Positions 54,348 through 62,394 of a stretch of DNA of 64,000 bases are shown in pieces. This DNA is from an uncultured Alphaproteobacteria bacterium (lineage in GTDB: Bacteria > Pseudomonadota > Alphaproteobacteria > HIMB59 > GCA-002718135), in contig CACMKZ010000006.1 in the NCBI GenBank assembly GCA_902614375.1, forward strand, positions 42,677-106,676, written 5' to 3'. The position numbers and the translations under genes are program-made. Position 1 is the stretch's first letter. The number at the start of each line of letters is the position of its first letter. The notes under the pieces are model-generated. The model did no database searches. It was not told the origin of the DNA and was given only the letters and a program-made list of their open reading frames with translations.

Positions 54348-55589
54348 TTAGTTTATTGTTTCACCAATACTTATATATTCCTGACCACTTACAATTAAAT
54401 TTACTGTCTCAGGTAATCCAGAAACCCACATTCCATCTATTGTATCCTTAATTGTTTTAGTTGGATAAAAAGTAACTTTATTATCATTATCTACGGCTTT
54501 AACACCTACAGTCCCATCGTCTAATAAGGTTAATATTGAAGGTGGTATTTTGTGAGCTTTAAGTTCTGAACCTTTGATAACAATTTTAGTTGTTATACCA
54601 CTTTTATAAGAGAGATCTTTGTTATCAGCTTCAATAGTAATTTCGAATGTTCTAGTACTAGTTTCAGCTGATGGAGAAATAAAAGATATTATTCCATTTT
54701 TTTTAATACCATTACTATCTTCTATTAAAGCTTTAGTACCAACACTTACTTTATTTACGTCAAATTCAGATAAATAACCTTCAATCTTGATAGGGTCTAA
54801 ATCAATTATAGTAAATAGAGGAGTGCCTATTGAGATGAATTCAGTTTCCTCAACCATTTTTTCAGAAATAATTCCATCGAATGGTGCCTTTATAGAAGTT
54901 TTTTCTATATCAAGTTTTATGTTCTTTAAAATTGATTTTACATTTGAAATCTGAGCTTCAAGGTTTGCTAAGGTAGATTCAAATTTTATTTTAATATCTT
55001 CTCTATCAGCTTGAGCATTGGCGAGATTAAAAGATGCTAAACTTAATTTTGATTTTGAACTTAAACCTTTATCAATAAGTTGTTTTGCAGATGCATATTC
55101 AATTTCATACAATTCAATTCTTTCAACATTTTGTCTAAGTAAATTATCTCTGTTTTTTTCATTTAAAATTAGTTCTTTATTAAGTCTTTCTAAATCTTTT
55201 TTTGCACTAGAGAGCTTTTCATTTCTATCCTCTGGGGAGATTGTAATCATTTCAGCATTTTGAGATACTCTATCTCCTCTTGCAAATTCAATATTATCTA
55301 TGTTACCAGATGTTTCAGATTTAACATCAATCTTTTTATTATGAATAGTTTGACCTTGTAATTCAATAGATTGATCAATTAAACTGGAAGTAAATACCTT
55401 TGTTTCAACGGAAAATGTAAATTCCTCATTATCATTATTTTCTGTACCTTGAGAATATGAAGTTTCTGTTTCAGTGCTTGATTCTGTATCATCGTCTTTT
55501 GCAACAACATTGTTTGAAAACTGACCAGATCCAATCCATCCGACAACAGCGGCAAGTATTAAGAAAGCTATAAATATTGATCTTTTCAT
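54348..55589 (-). CDS. RND periplasmic adaptor (membrane fusion protein)
   Basis: A 413-residue HlyD/AcrA-family adaptor. An N-terminal anchor (SIFIAFLILAAVVGWIGSG) precedes a Ser/Thr/Glu-rich linker. The lipoyl half-motifs are IELQGQTIHNKKIDVKSETS and SIKAPFDGIISEKMVEETEF. Between them is a helical hairpin (about 125-235) with heptad character. The beta-barrel follows (LSEFDVNKVSVGTKALIEDS), and the C-terminal membrane-proximal domain completes it. It precedes the RND gene by 5 bases and is divergent from rlmE. No lipobox is seen. Confidence 0.92.
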   Translation of the reverse strand: MKRSIFIAFLILAAVVGWIGSGQFSNNVVAKDDDTESSTETETSYSQGTENNDNEEFTFSVETKVFTSSLIDQSIELQGQTIHNKKIDVKSETSGNIDNIEFARGDRVSQNAEMITISPEDRNEKLSSAKKDLERLNKELILNEKNRDNLLRQNVERIELYEIEYASAKQLIDKGLSSKSKLSLASFNLANAQADREDIKIKFESTLANLEAQISNVKSILKNIKLDIEKTSIKAPFDGIISEKMVEETEFISIGTPLFTIIDLDPIKIEGYLSEFDVNKVSVGTKALIEDSNGIKKNGIISFISPSAETSTRTFEITIEADNKDLSYKSGITTKIVIKGSELKAHKIPPSILTLLDDGTVGVKAVDNDNKVTFYPTKTIKDTIDGMWVSGLPETVNLIVSGQEYISIGETIN

Positions 55590-55658
55590 TAAATATCGTA
55601 CATGTCATATATATTAAAGTTACTAAAAAACAATTTTTTGTTAGCTTTATTATCTTTT

Positions 55659-56258
55659 ATGAAATCAAAAAACTGGCTTAATAGACAAAAAAATGATCAG
55701 TTTGTAAAGAAAGCTAAACAGTTAGGGTATATCAATCGAGCTGCTTTTAAACTAGAAGAGATTGAGCAAAAATATAAAATAATTGAATATTCTAAAGAAA
55801 TACTAGAACTTGGATCTTCTCCAGGAGGCTGGACTCAAGTCATCTTAAATTACAATCGAAAAACTAATATAACCTGTTTTGATTTATTAGATATGAAAAT
55901 AAATAATCAACGTATAGCTTTCTATAGAGAAGATTTTTTAAAATATAATTTTACTAATTTAAAAAATAAATTTGATTTAGTTTTATCTGATGTAGCCCCG
56001 AATACAACTGGTCATCAATCAACAGATCATCTCAGGATAAGTCAATTAATATATGAGGTTATAGACAGATTAGAAATAATATTAAAAAAACAAGGATCAT
56101 TAATATTCAAAATATGGAAGGGGGAGGAAGAAAAAGAAATTATAAAGATGCTTAAAAAAATTTTTGATAAGGTTGAGTATTTTAAGCCAAAATCATCAAG
56201 ACAAGAATCAAGTGAAATATTTATAATATCAAGAGGATTTAGATTGCATGAAGAGTAA
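55659..56258 (+). CDS. rlmE: 23S rRNA (uridine2552-2'-O)-methyltransferase RlmE/FtsJ
   Basis: A 199-residue SAM-dependent methyltransferase from ATG 55659 (MKSKNWLNRQKNDQFVKKAK); the upstream ATG 55602 would add 19 hydrophobic residues alien to the family. SAM motif LELGSSPGGWTQVIL; the K-D-K-E tetrad is seen as RAAFKL, LSDVAPNTTGHQSTDH, IFKIWKG and, toward the end, SSRQESSEIFIISRGF. It methylates U2552 in the A-loop of 23S rRNA. It overlaps guaA by 11 bases. Confidence 0.93.
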   Translation: MKSKNWLNRQKNDQFVKKAKQLGYINRAAFKLEEIEQKYKIIEYSKEILELGSSPGGWTQVILNYNRKTNITCFDLLDMKINNQRIAFYREDFLKYNFTNLKNKFDLVLSDVAPNTTGHQSTDHLRISQLIYEVIDRLEIILKKQGSLIFKIWKGEEEKEIIKMLKKIFDKVEYFKPKSSRQESSEIFIISRGFRLHEE

Positions 56259-57801
56259 ATTAGAAACTATTTTAATTGTAGATTATGGATCTCAATACAC
56301 ACAATTAATAGCAAGAAGAATAAGAGAGTTAGAAGTCTTTTGTCTTGTCTATCCTTTTAATAAAATTACAAAAAAAATTTTAAATGAAATCAAGCCATCG
56401 GCATTTATATTATCAGGAGGACCTAGATCAGTACTAGATAAAAATGCTCCTAAATTAAATCAAGAAATTTTAAAAATGAATAAACCAGTTTTAGCAATTT
56501 GCTATGGCATGCAATTAGTAACAAAAAATTTGAAAGGTGTAGTAAAACGTTCTACGCATAGAGAGTATGGTCACACTATTATAAATATTAAGAAAAAATC
56601 ACTTTTATTTAAGGGAATTAATAAACAAAAAATCAAAGTATGGATGTCTCATGGAGATAATATCAATAAAATACCAAAACTTTTTTCAGTAACATCTTTA
56701 TCAAATAATAAAATTATTTCGTCTATTGAAAATTATAAAAATAAAATTTATTGCCTTCAATTTCATCCTGAGGTCTATCATACAGATTTCGGTTCAAAAA
56801 TAATTAATAATTTTGTTTTCAATATTGTAAATATAAAAAATAAATTCAAAATTCAAAAATTTATTGAAAATAAACTATTAGAAATAAAAAATGAAATTAA
56901 GAATAAAAAAATAATCTGTGGTTTATCTGGAGGTGTAGATTCCACAGTTACTGCATATTTATTAAGCAAAGCCGTTAACAAAAATCTTTATTGTATTTTT
57001 GTTGATCACGGTCTTCTAAGAAAAAATGAAGCTAACGAAGTGTCAAAAATATTTTCCAAAAAATTTGGTAAAAACTTTACTAAAATAAATGCTTCTAATA
57101 TTTTTTTAAAAAATTTAAAAAATGTTTCTGATCCTGAGAAAAAAAGAAAAATTATTGGCAAAACATTTATAGAAGTTTTTGATAAAGCAGCTAAAAAAAT
57201 AACAAATGTAGATTATTTAGGGCAGGGGACTCTTTATCCAGATATTATAGAAAGTATTCCATTTTTTGGAGGTCCAACAGCTAAAATCAAAAGTCACCAT
57301 AATGTTGGAGGCTTACCAAAAAAAATGAAATTAAAAATTGTGGAGCCATTAAGAGAATTATTTAAAGATGAGGTAAGAAATGTTGGAAGGCAATTAAAAA
57401 TAGATAAACATTTACTTTTAAGACATCCTTTCCCAGGTCCAGGTTTAGCAATCCGAATACCTGGAGTAATTGATAAAAAAAAGATCTTAATTCTTCAAGA
57501 GGCAGATCATATTTTTATTGAGTATTTAAAAGAGAAAAATCTTTATAATAAAATTTGGCAAGCTTTTGTTGTTCTTTTACCAGTAAAATCAGTAGGTGTT
57601 ATGGGAGATGAAAGAACATACAATTACTCTGTTTCACTTAGAGCTATTACTTCAGTAGATGGAATGACAGCGGATTTTTATATGTTTTCAAATAATCAAT
57701 TAAAAGAAATATCATCTCGCATAATTAATAAAGTAAAAGGCATTAACAGAGTATTATATGACTTTACTTCTAAACCTCCGGGAACCATTGAGTGGGAATG
57801 A
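56248..57801 (+). CDS. guaA: GMP synthase (glutamine-hydrolysing)
   Basis: A 517-residue enzyme converting XMP to GMP. The class I glutaminase domain (1-195) has VDYGSQYTQLIARRIRELEV, nucleophile Cys in VLAICYGMQLV, and His-Glu in QFHPEVYHTDFG. The PP-loop ATPase has CGLSGGVDSTVTAYLLS. The dimerisation domain has GQGTLYPDIIES, HHNVGGLPKKM, PLRELFKDEVRNVGRQL, HPFPGPGLAIRIPG and ends in YDFTSKPPGTIEWE. The length is typical (515-525). Confidence 0.97.
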   Translation: MKSKLETILIVDYGSQYTQLIARRIRELEVFCLVYPFNKITKKILNEIKPSAFILSGGPRSVLDKNAPKLNQEILKMNKPVLAICYGMQLVTKNLKGVVKRSTHREYGHTIINIKKKSLLFKGINKQKIKVWMSHGDNINKIPKLFSVTSLSNNKIISSIENYKNKIYCLQFHPEVYHTDFGSKIINNFVFNIVNIKNKFKIQKFIENKLLEIKNEIKNKKIICGLSGGVDSTVTAYLLSKAVNKNLYCIFVDHGLLRKNEANEVSKIFSKKFGKNFTKINASNIFLKNLKNVSDPEKKRKIIGKTFIEVFDKAAKKITNVDYLGQGTLYPDIIESIPFFGGPTAKIKSHHNVGGLPKKMKLKIVEPLRELFKDEVRNVGRQLKIDKHLLLRHPFPGPGLAIRIPGVIDKKKILILQEADHIFIEYLKEKNLYNKIWQAFVVLLPVKSVGVMGDERTYNYSVSLRAITSVDGMTADFYMFSNNQLKEISSRIINKVKGINRVLYDFTSKPPGTIEWE

Positions 57802-57805
57802 GCAA

Positions 57806-58000
57806 ATGATTTGTATTAAAACCGAAATACCAGAAGAAATTTGTAATATAGATGATGAGTTAAAGGCGATTTACCATAGTAAAGATACTATTTGTATTTG
57901 GGTTTTTAAAACAAGAGAAGATAGAAATAAATTTATGGATGATACGGTTGGTATGAAAAAAGATGATAGACAAAATTACTATGATAATATTTACAAATAA
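57806..58000 (+). CDS. Small uncharacterised protein, 64 residues
   Basis: This frame starts at ATG 57806, four bases past the guaA stop, and reads MICIKTEIPEEICNIDDELK, then IYHSKDTICIWVFKTREDRN and KKDDRQNYYDNIYK. I do not recognise it. Its placement right after guaA and the charged, non-repetitive composition make a real small gene plausible, though there is no clear ribosome site or domain. It is followed by a 217-base intergenic region. Confidence 0.45.
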   Translation: MICIKTEIPEEICNIDDELKAIYHSKDTICIWVFKTREDRNKFMDDTVGMKKDDRQNYYDNIYK

Positions 58001-58186
58001 AACTTACACACTTTTAAAAATGGCTTTAGAATAGTTGATAAACAATGATAGTTTTAGTATCTACTATTGAGTAGGAATAATATAAATTATTGATTTTGTT
58101 ATATTTTTAAATTTATGATTTATGTATGCATTTTAAGAATTACTAAATTGCCTATATCGTATTATTAAAAAAACACATTTAAAATA

Positions 58187-58209
58187 ACCTCAAATTTAAA
58201 TTAGGAGGT
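58187..58209 (+). promoter_or_regulatory. Ribosome site of the NMT1 binding-protein gene with a possible anti-SD partner
   Basis: AGGAGGT (58203-58209) precedes ATG 58218 by eight bases. ACCTC at 58187-58191 is exactly complementary to GAGGT (58205-58209) with a 13-base AT-rich spacer, so a small hairpin could mask the ribosome site. The 58001-58217 gap shows no known riboswitch motif (no thi-box) and otherwise only AT-rich sequence. A regulatory role is speculative. Confidence 0.3.
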
Positions 58210-58217
58210 ATAATCAA

Positions 58218-59195
58218 ATGAAAATTTTTTTAATATTTATTACTTCAGTTCTCTTATCTTTCAATAGTTTTGCAAATACTAAAATATCTTTTGCTTTAGA
58301 TTGGAAATTTGAAGGACCAAGTGCACCTTATTTCTACGCAATAGATAAAGGATATTTTGGTGAAGAACATTTAGAAGTTGAAATATCTGCAGGTAAAGGA
58401 TCCTTAGATGCAATTCCAAAGGTTGCTACAGGAGCTTTTCCTATTGGCTTTGCAGATATAAACAGTTTAATCAAATTCTTAGATCAAAATCCTGGAGCGC
58501 CAGTTATGGCAGTTATGATGGTTTATGATAAACCTCCATTTGCAATTGCTGGAAGAAAAAGTCTTGGTGTTACAACTCCATCTGATTTAGAGGGAAAAAT
58601 TCTTGGTGCGCCACCACCTGATGGTGCATGGGCACAATTCCCACCATTTGCTTCTGCAAATAATATTAATGTTGATAATATAACAGTGGAGCCAGTAGGT
58701 TTCCCAACAAGAGAACCGATGTTAGCTGAAAAAAACGTTGATGCTATAACAGGGTTTTCATTTTCAATGTTTTTAAATTTAGTTCGTCTTGGTGTTCCTG
58801 AGGATGATATATCAATTATGTTGATGGCAAACTATGGATTAGAATTATATGGTAACGCCATAATAGTTAACACTGATTATGCAGATGCAAATCCTGAAAT
58901 AGTAAAAGGTTTTTTAAAAGCTGTATCTAAAGGATGGGCTGATGCTATGAAAAATCCTGAAGACGCGGTGAAGAGTATGGTTGAAAGAAATCCAGCTGCT
59001 GATTTAGCTTTAGAGACAAGAAGATTGATACTAGCAATAGAAGGAAATGTTAATACTGATTATGTAAAAGAAAACGGTATGGGCAATATTGACATTGCAA
59101 GAATGGAAAAAGCTTTAGGACAGTTAGCAGAAACATACGAATTCTCATCTGATCCAAAGATTTCATCATTTTTTACTGATAAATATTTACCTTAA
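58218..59195 (+). CDS. ABC transporter substrate-binding protein, NMT1/SsuA family
   Basis: A 325-residue periplasmic protein. Residues 1-19 are a Sec signal (IFLIFITSVLLSFNSFA) cut before NTKISFALDWKFEGPSAPYF, the start of the NMT1/THI5-like fold. The LDWKFEGPSAPYFYAIDKGY pattern and KGSLDAIPKVATGAFPIGFA are family blocks. Such proteins bind thiamine pyrimidines, sulfonates, nitrate or other small ions. No thiamine or sulfonate gene is adjacent, so the ligand is not assigned. ATPase and permease genes follow, with a hairpin between. Confidence 0.9.
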   Translation: MKIFLIFITSVLLSFNSFANTKISFALDWKFEGPSAPYFYAIDKGYFGEEHLEVEISAGKGSLDAIPKVATGAFPIGFADINSLIKFLDQNPGAPVMAVMMVYDKPPFAIAGRKSLGVTTPSDLEGKILGAPPPDGAWAQFPPFASANNINVDNITVEPVGFPTREPMLAEKNVDAITGFSFSMFLNLVRLGVPEDDISIMLMANYGLELYGNAIIVNTDYADANPEIVKGFLKAVSKGWADAMKNPEDAVKSMVERNPAADLALETRRLILAIEGNVNTDYVKENGMGNIDIARMEKALGQLAETYEFSSDPKISSFFTDKYLP

Positions 59196-59203
59196 TATTT
59201 TTT

Positions 59204-59230
59204 TATGGGGTAGACTATTTCTACCCCATA
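59204..59230. terminator. Hairpin after the NMT1-family binding-protein gene
   Basis: A perfect 10-bp stem (TATGGGGTAG with CTACCCCATA) and 7-base loop start 9 bases past the binding-protein stop codon and end 15 bases before the ATPase start. Without a T-run it is not a strong terminator. It is the third binding-protein gene in the window with such a hairpin. Confidence 0.65.
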
Positions 59231-59245
59231 TACTAATCATAACTT

Positions 59246-60019
59246 ATGCATATCAATATTGAAAAGGTTTCTCATCAATATGAAACTAAACAAGGTATGC
59301 TTCCTGTTTTAAAGGATCTTTCCCTATCAATTAAAAGAAAAGGTTTTACTGCTATAGTTGGACCTTCAGGTTGTGGAAAATCAACAATAACTAGATTAGT
59401 CAGTGGATTAATTAAACCAACTCAAGGTAGTATTTTTATTTCAAATAAAAAAATTACTTCTCCACTTTCTACTGTAGGTATGGCTTTTCAAAATCCAGTT
59501 TTGTTAGAATGGAGAAATGTAATTAAAAATATAATTCTTCCACTTGAGATAGTATCAAAAAATATGACTTATAATCAAAAGAGATTGAATGCATTAGATT
59601 TACTTAAATTAGTGGGATTAGAAGAATTTGAAAATAATTTACCATCTGAATTATCTGGTGGGATGAAACAAAGAGTTTCACTTTGTAGATCTCTAGTTCA
59701 TAATCCAGAAGTATTAATTTTAGATGAACCTTTTGCAGCTCTAGATGCATTTACAAAAGAAGATTTGTGGGACGTTATGCACAAATTAAAAAAAGAAAGA
59801 GACTTCACATGTATTTTAATAACTCATGATTTAAGAGAAGCTGTTTATTTAGCTGATCAAGTAATTGTTTTATCTGGAAGACCAGCTTCATTACAATACG
59901 ATGTCAAAACTAATTTTAATGAAGAAAAAAAAATCTCTGATTTATATTCATCAGAGGTTTCACAATTACTTGCAACACTTAGAAATCAAATCGAAATAGC
60001 TCAGAATAAAAATGATTAG
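59246..60019 (+). CDS. ABC transporter ATP-binding protein (SsuB/TauB type)
   Basis: A 257-residue ATPase with Walker A GPSGCGKST (about 38-46), Q-loop MAFQNPVLLEWRNVIKNI, signature LSGGMKQRVSLCRS, Walker B VLILDEPFAALDAFTKEDLW and switch ITHDLREAVYLAD. The W-rich Q-loop (LLEWRNV) and DAFTKEDLW are characteristic of nitrate/sulfonate/taurine/pyrimidine importers. It overlaps the permease gene by 8 bases. Confidence 0.93.
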   Translation: MHINIEKVSHQYETKQGMLPVLKDLSLSIKRKGFTAIVGPSGCGKSTITRLVSGLIKPTQGSIFISNKKITSPLSTVGMAFQNPVLLEWRNVIKNIILPLEIVSKNMTYNQKRLNALDLLKLVGLEEFENNLPSELSGGMKQRVSLCRSLVHNPEVLILDEPFAALDAFTKEDLWDVMHKLKKERDFTCILITHDLREAVYLADQVIVLSGRPASLQYDVKTNFNEEKKISDLYSSEVSQLLATLRNQIEIAQNKND

Positions 60020-60770
60020 AATCAATAATTTTATTATACCTTTATTTAGCCTTATAATTTTTTGTTTGTTATGGGAGTTGTTGGTTTGGTATAATAATTG
60101 GCCAAATTATAAAATGGCTTCCCCTTCAGATTTATGGCCAGCATTTTGGAAATTTAAACATCTCTTTTTAATCTACGGTTGGGAAACTTTTTGGAGAACC
60201 GTTGTAGGATTAATATTATCAGTTTTAGTAGGGTTAATTTTAGGTATTTTGATGGGGTTTTCAAAAACTATAAGAATAGGCTTATATCCAATCCTTGTTG
60301 GTTTTAATGCTATTCCTAAAGCAACAGTAGTCCCAGTAATTGCATTAATATTTGTCGGTATGCACAATATGAATACAATTATAATTGTAATTCTCATTTC
60401 ATTTTTCCCCATCTGTGTTTCAATTTCAATCGGATTGTCAACTTTGGAAAGAGAATATGAAGACATACTTTTATCTTTAGGTGCAAATAAATTTGAGATT
60501 TTTTATAAAATTGCTTTACCAAAAACATTACCAGAATTTTTTGGAGCATTAAAAGTATCAACAACACTCGCCTTTATTGGAACTAATTTGATGGAGATTA
60601 TTGAGCCACATGGAAAAGGATTAGGACATTTGTTTGATAGTGGCAAAATTAGTGCAGATTATCCATTAATGTTTGCAGTATTGATCACCTTGGCTGTTAT
60701 GGGAATATTTTTATATTATATTGTAGTTTATCTTGAAAATATTTTTGCTGGTTGGGCCATTAGAAAATAA
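60012..60770 (+). CDS. ABC transporter permease (SsuC/TauC type)
   Basis: A 252-residue permease with about six membrane segments. GWETFWRTVVGLILSVLVGL is the typical motif after the first helices, followed by LVGFNAIPKATVVPVIALIF. The EAA loop (EREYEDILLSLGANKFEIFY then KIALPKTLPEFFGALKVS) is intact. It completes a three-gene importer with the preceding binding protein and ATPase. The downstream convergent DUF2794 gene begins 55 bases later. Confidence 0.92.
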   Translation: MIRINNFIIPLFSLIIFCLLWELLVWYNNWPNYKMASPSDLWPAFWKFKHLFLIYGWETFWRTVVGLILSVLVGLILGILMGFSKTIRIGLYPILVGFNAIPKATVVPVIALIFVGMHNMNTIIIVILISFFPICVSISIGLSTLEREYEDILLSLGANKFEIFYKIALPKTLPEFFGALKVSTTLAFIGTNLMEIIEPHGKGLGHLFDSGKISADYPLMFAVLITLAVMGIFLYYIVVYLENIFAGWAIRK

Positions 60771-60824
60771 AGTTTAGAAAGATAAAGTTTAATTATATAA
60801 ATTGTTAATTAAAACTGTTTAAAT

Positions 60825-61154
60825 TTAATTTACTAACTTAAAAATATTTCGATTTAAAGATGATATCAGTGCATCTAAGCTTTCAAATTTCTTGTTTTGA
60901 TTTTTTGATTTTAAATTATAAAAAATTTTTCTTTTTTTTCTCTCTAGTGATTTATTTAGTATGCATTCTGGTGCTGCAAGACTATGTTTAAATATATAAA
61001 AAAATGCATTATTTTTATTAAAATCAATAGCATAGTCTTTCCATTCTCCATTAGAAACTCCTTTAGAATAAAGATTTAGGATCTTGGCGAGTTCATCTTT
61101 GGAAAAGTAGAGATTGTGATTGTTAGTTGAAGCACTAGATGTTACTAAGCTCAT
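60825..61154 (-). CDS. DUF2794 family protein
   Basis: A 109-residue protein with the DUF2794 core: FSKDELAKILNLYSKGVSNG, EWKDYAIDFNKNNAFFYIFK and HSLAAPECILNK. The family is restricted mainly to Alphaproteobacteria and has no known function. The start ATG 61154 lies 25 bases from the divergent redoxin gene, so both would share a very short promoter region. The Lys-rich C-terminal half is as expected for this AT-rich genome. Confidence 0.85.
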   Translation of the reverse strand: MSLVTSSASTNNHNLYFSKDELAKILNLYSKGVSNGEWKDYAIDFNKNNAFFYIFKHSLAAPECILNKSLERKKRKIFYNLKSKNQNKKFESLDALISSLNRNIFKLVN

Positions 61155-61178
61155 AAATTAAGAATATAACAAAAATTT

Positions 61179-61730
61179 ATGCCTGTAAATGCCCCAAATG
61201 ATAATTTAGATGTATTAGCACCATCATTTAATCTTAAAAATATTGATGATGAGATGCTTTCATTAGATAATGCAAAAGGATTAAATGGTACTGTTATTGT
61301 ATTTATATGTAATCATTGCCCATATGTTAAAGCAATTGCAAGTAGATTAAAAAAAGATGCTGATGAGTTATTAGAGCACTCAATAAATACAATTGCCATT
61401 ATGTCTAATGACGTAATTAACTATCCCGATGATTCATTTGATAATATGAAAATTTTCTCTGATAAATATAAATTTAATTTTCCATATCTTTATGATGAAA
61501 CACAAGAAGTGGCAAAAAATTATAATGCTGTTTGTACTCCAGATTTTTTCGGTTTTGATAAAGATCTTAAATTAAAATATAGAGGTAGAATAGACTCAGG
61601 TGTAATGAATGCAAATCAAAATTCAAATATTGAAAGAGATCTTTTTAATGCAATGATTAAAATCAAAAATGAAGGAGTAGGCCCAACTAATCAAATGAAT
61701 AGTATTGGTTGTTCAATAAAATGGAAATAG
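61179..61730 (+). CDS. thioredoxin-like / redoxin family protein (AhpC-TSA type)
   Basis: A 183-residue thioredoxin-fold protein without signal peptide. The redox motif is IVFICNHCPYVKAIA (Cys44-x-x-Cys47), typical of the PRX-like2/thioredoxin family protein group with CNHCPYV. APSFNLKNIDDEMLSL is the peroxiredoxin-like start, VCTPDFFGFDKDLKLKYRGR contains the cis-Pro. NSIGCSIKWK at the end is the family C-terminus. Its exact role (thiol oxidoreductase versus peroxidase) is unknown. It is 1 base before the yfgM-like gene and may be co-transcribed with the bamB-der operon. Confidence 0.88.
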   Translation: MPVNAPNDNLDVLAPSFNLKNIDDEMLSLDNAKGLNGTVIVFICNHCPYVKAIASRLKKDADELLEHSINTIAIMSNDVINYPDDSFDNMKIFSDKYKFNFPYLYDETQEVAKNYNAVCTPDFFGFDKDLKLKYRGRIDSGVMNANQNSNIERDLFNAMIKIKNEGVGPTNQMNSIGCSIKWK

Positions 61731-61731
61731 T

Positions 61732-62394
61732 ATGAATCAAGAGAATAAAAATCAAAATTTATTTAAAAAAATACAAAATTTTATTTTTAAAAACTATATA
61801 CAATTAATAATTTCATTAGTGTTTTTGCTAATTATATTTATTGGTTTCCAAACATATAATTATTTTAAAATTCAAGATATTAAAAACTCTAGTATAAGTT
61901 TTTTTGATATTATCCAAGATGATCAAAATGATTTAAGTAGTTTAGAAAACTTAATTGATGAGAATAATATTTTTTCTATTTTATCAAAATTAAAATTAAT
62001 TCAGCAAAATAATGAAAATAAAAACTTTAGTTACTCTAATGAATTGTATAAAGAATTACTTACTTCATCAAATTTAGATGAATTGTATAAATCGGCTATT
62101 GCTGCAAATGCTTCATACACATTGATTAATGCATCTTATGAAGACAATACTAATAATTATTTAAATGATATATCAAATTATATAAATAATATTAACGATG
62201 AGTTGGATAGTTATTTTTCTATTAAAAGAGAATTAGAATATTTATTAATCGTTACAGAAATTGACCTGAATAAATCTGAATATAGTAATTCAAAAGCATT
62301 TGAAAAATATAATGAAATATTTAATTCAAGTTTGATTTCTGCCTCTACAAAAGAAAGAGTGAAAAAGATTCATGAGTTTCAACTTTATAAATAA
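61732..62394 (+). CDS. YfgM-like tetratricopeptide inner-membrane protein
   Basis: A 220-residue protein with a short cytoplasmic N-terminus, one membrane helix (about 19-42, QLIISLVFLLIIFIGFQTYN) and a periplasmic helical domain, the topology of YfgM (TPR_21/DUF2133), which associates with SecYEG and periplasmic chaperones. Sequence is too divergent for motif-level proof. The order yfgM-bamB-der is conserved in many Proteobacteria, which supports the call. Its end overlaps bamB by 23 bases. Confidence 0.75.
   Translation: MNQENKNQNLFKKIQNFIFKNYIQLIISLVFLLIIFIGFQTYNYFKIQDIKNSSISFFDIIQDDQNDLSSLENLIDENNIFSILSKLKLIQQNNENKNFSYSNELYKELLTSSNLDELYKSAIAANASYTLINASYEDNTNNYLNDISNYINNINDELDSYFSIKRELEYLLIVTEIDLNKSEYSNSKAFEKYNEIFNSSLISASTKERVKKIHEFQLYK

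Noticed and set aside
58001..58217. TPP riboswitch before the NMT1-family binding protein
   Set aside because: No CTGAGA-type thi-box core is present, so thiamine-pyrimidine specificity is not supported.
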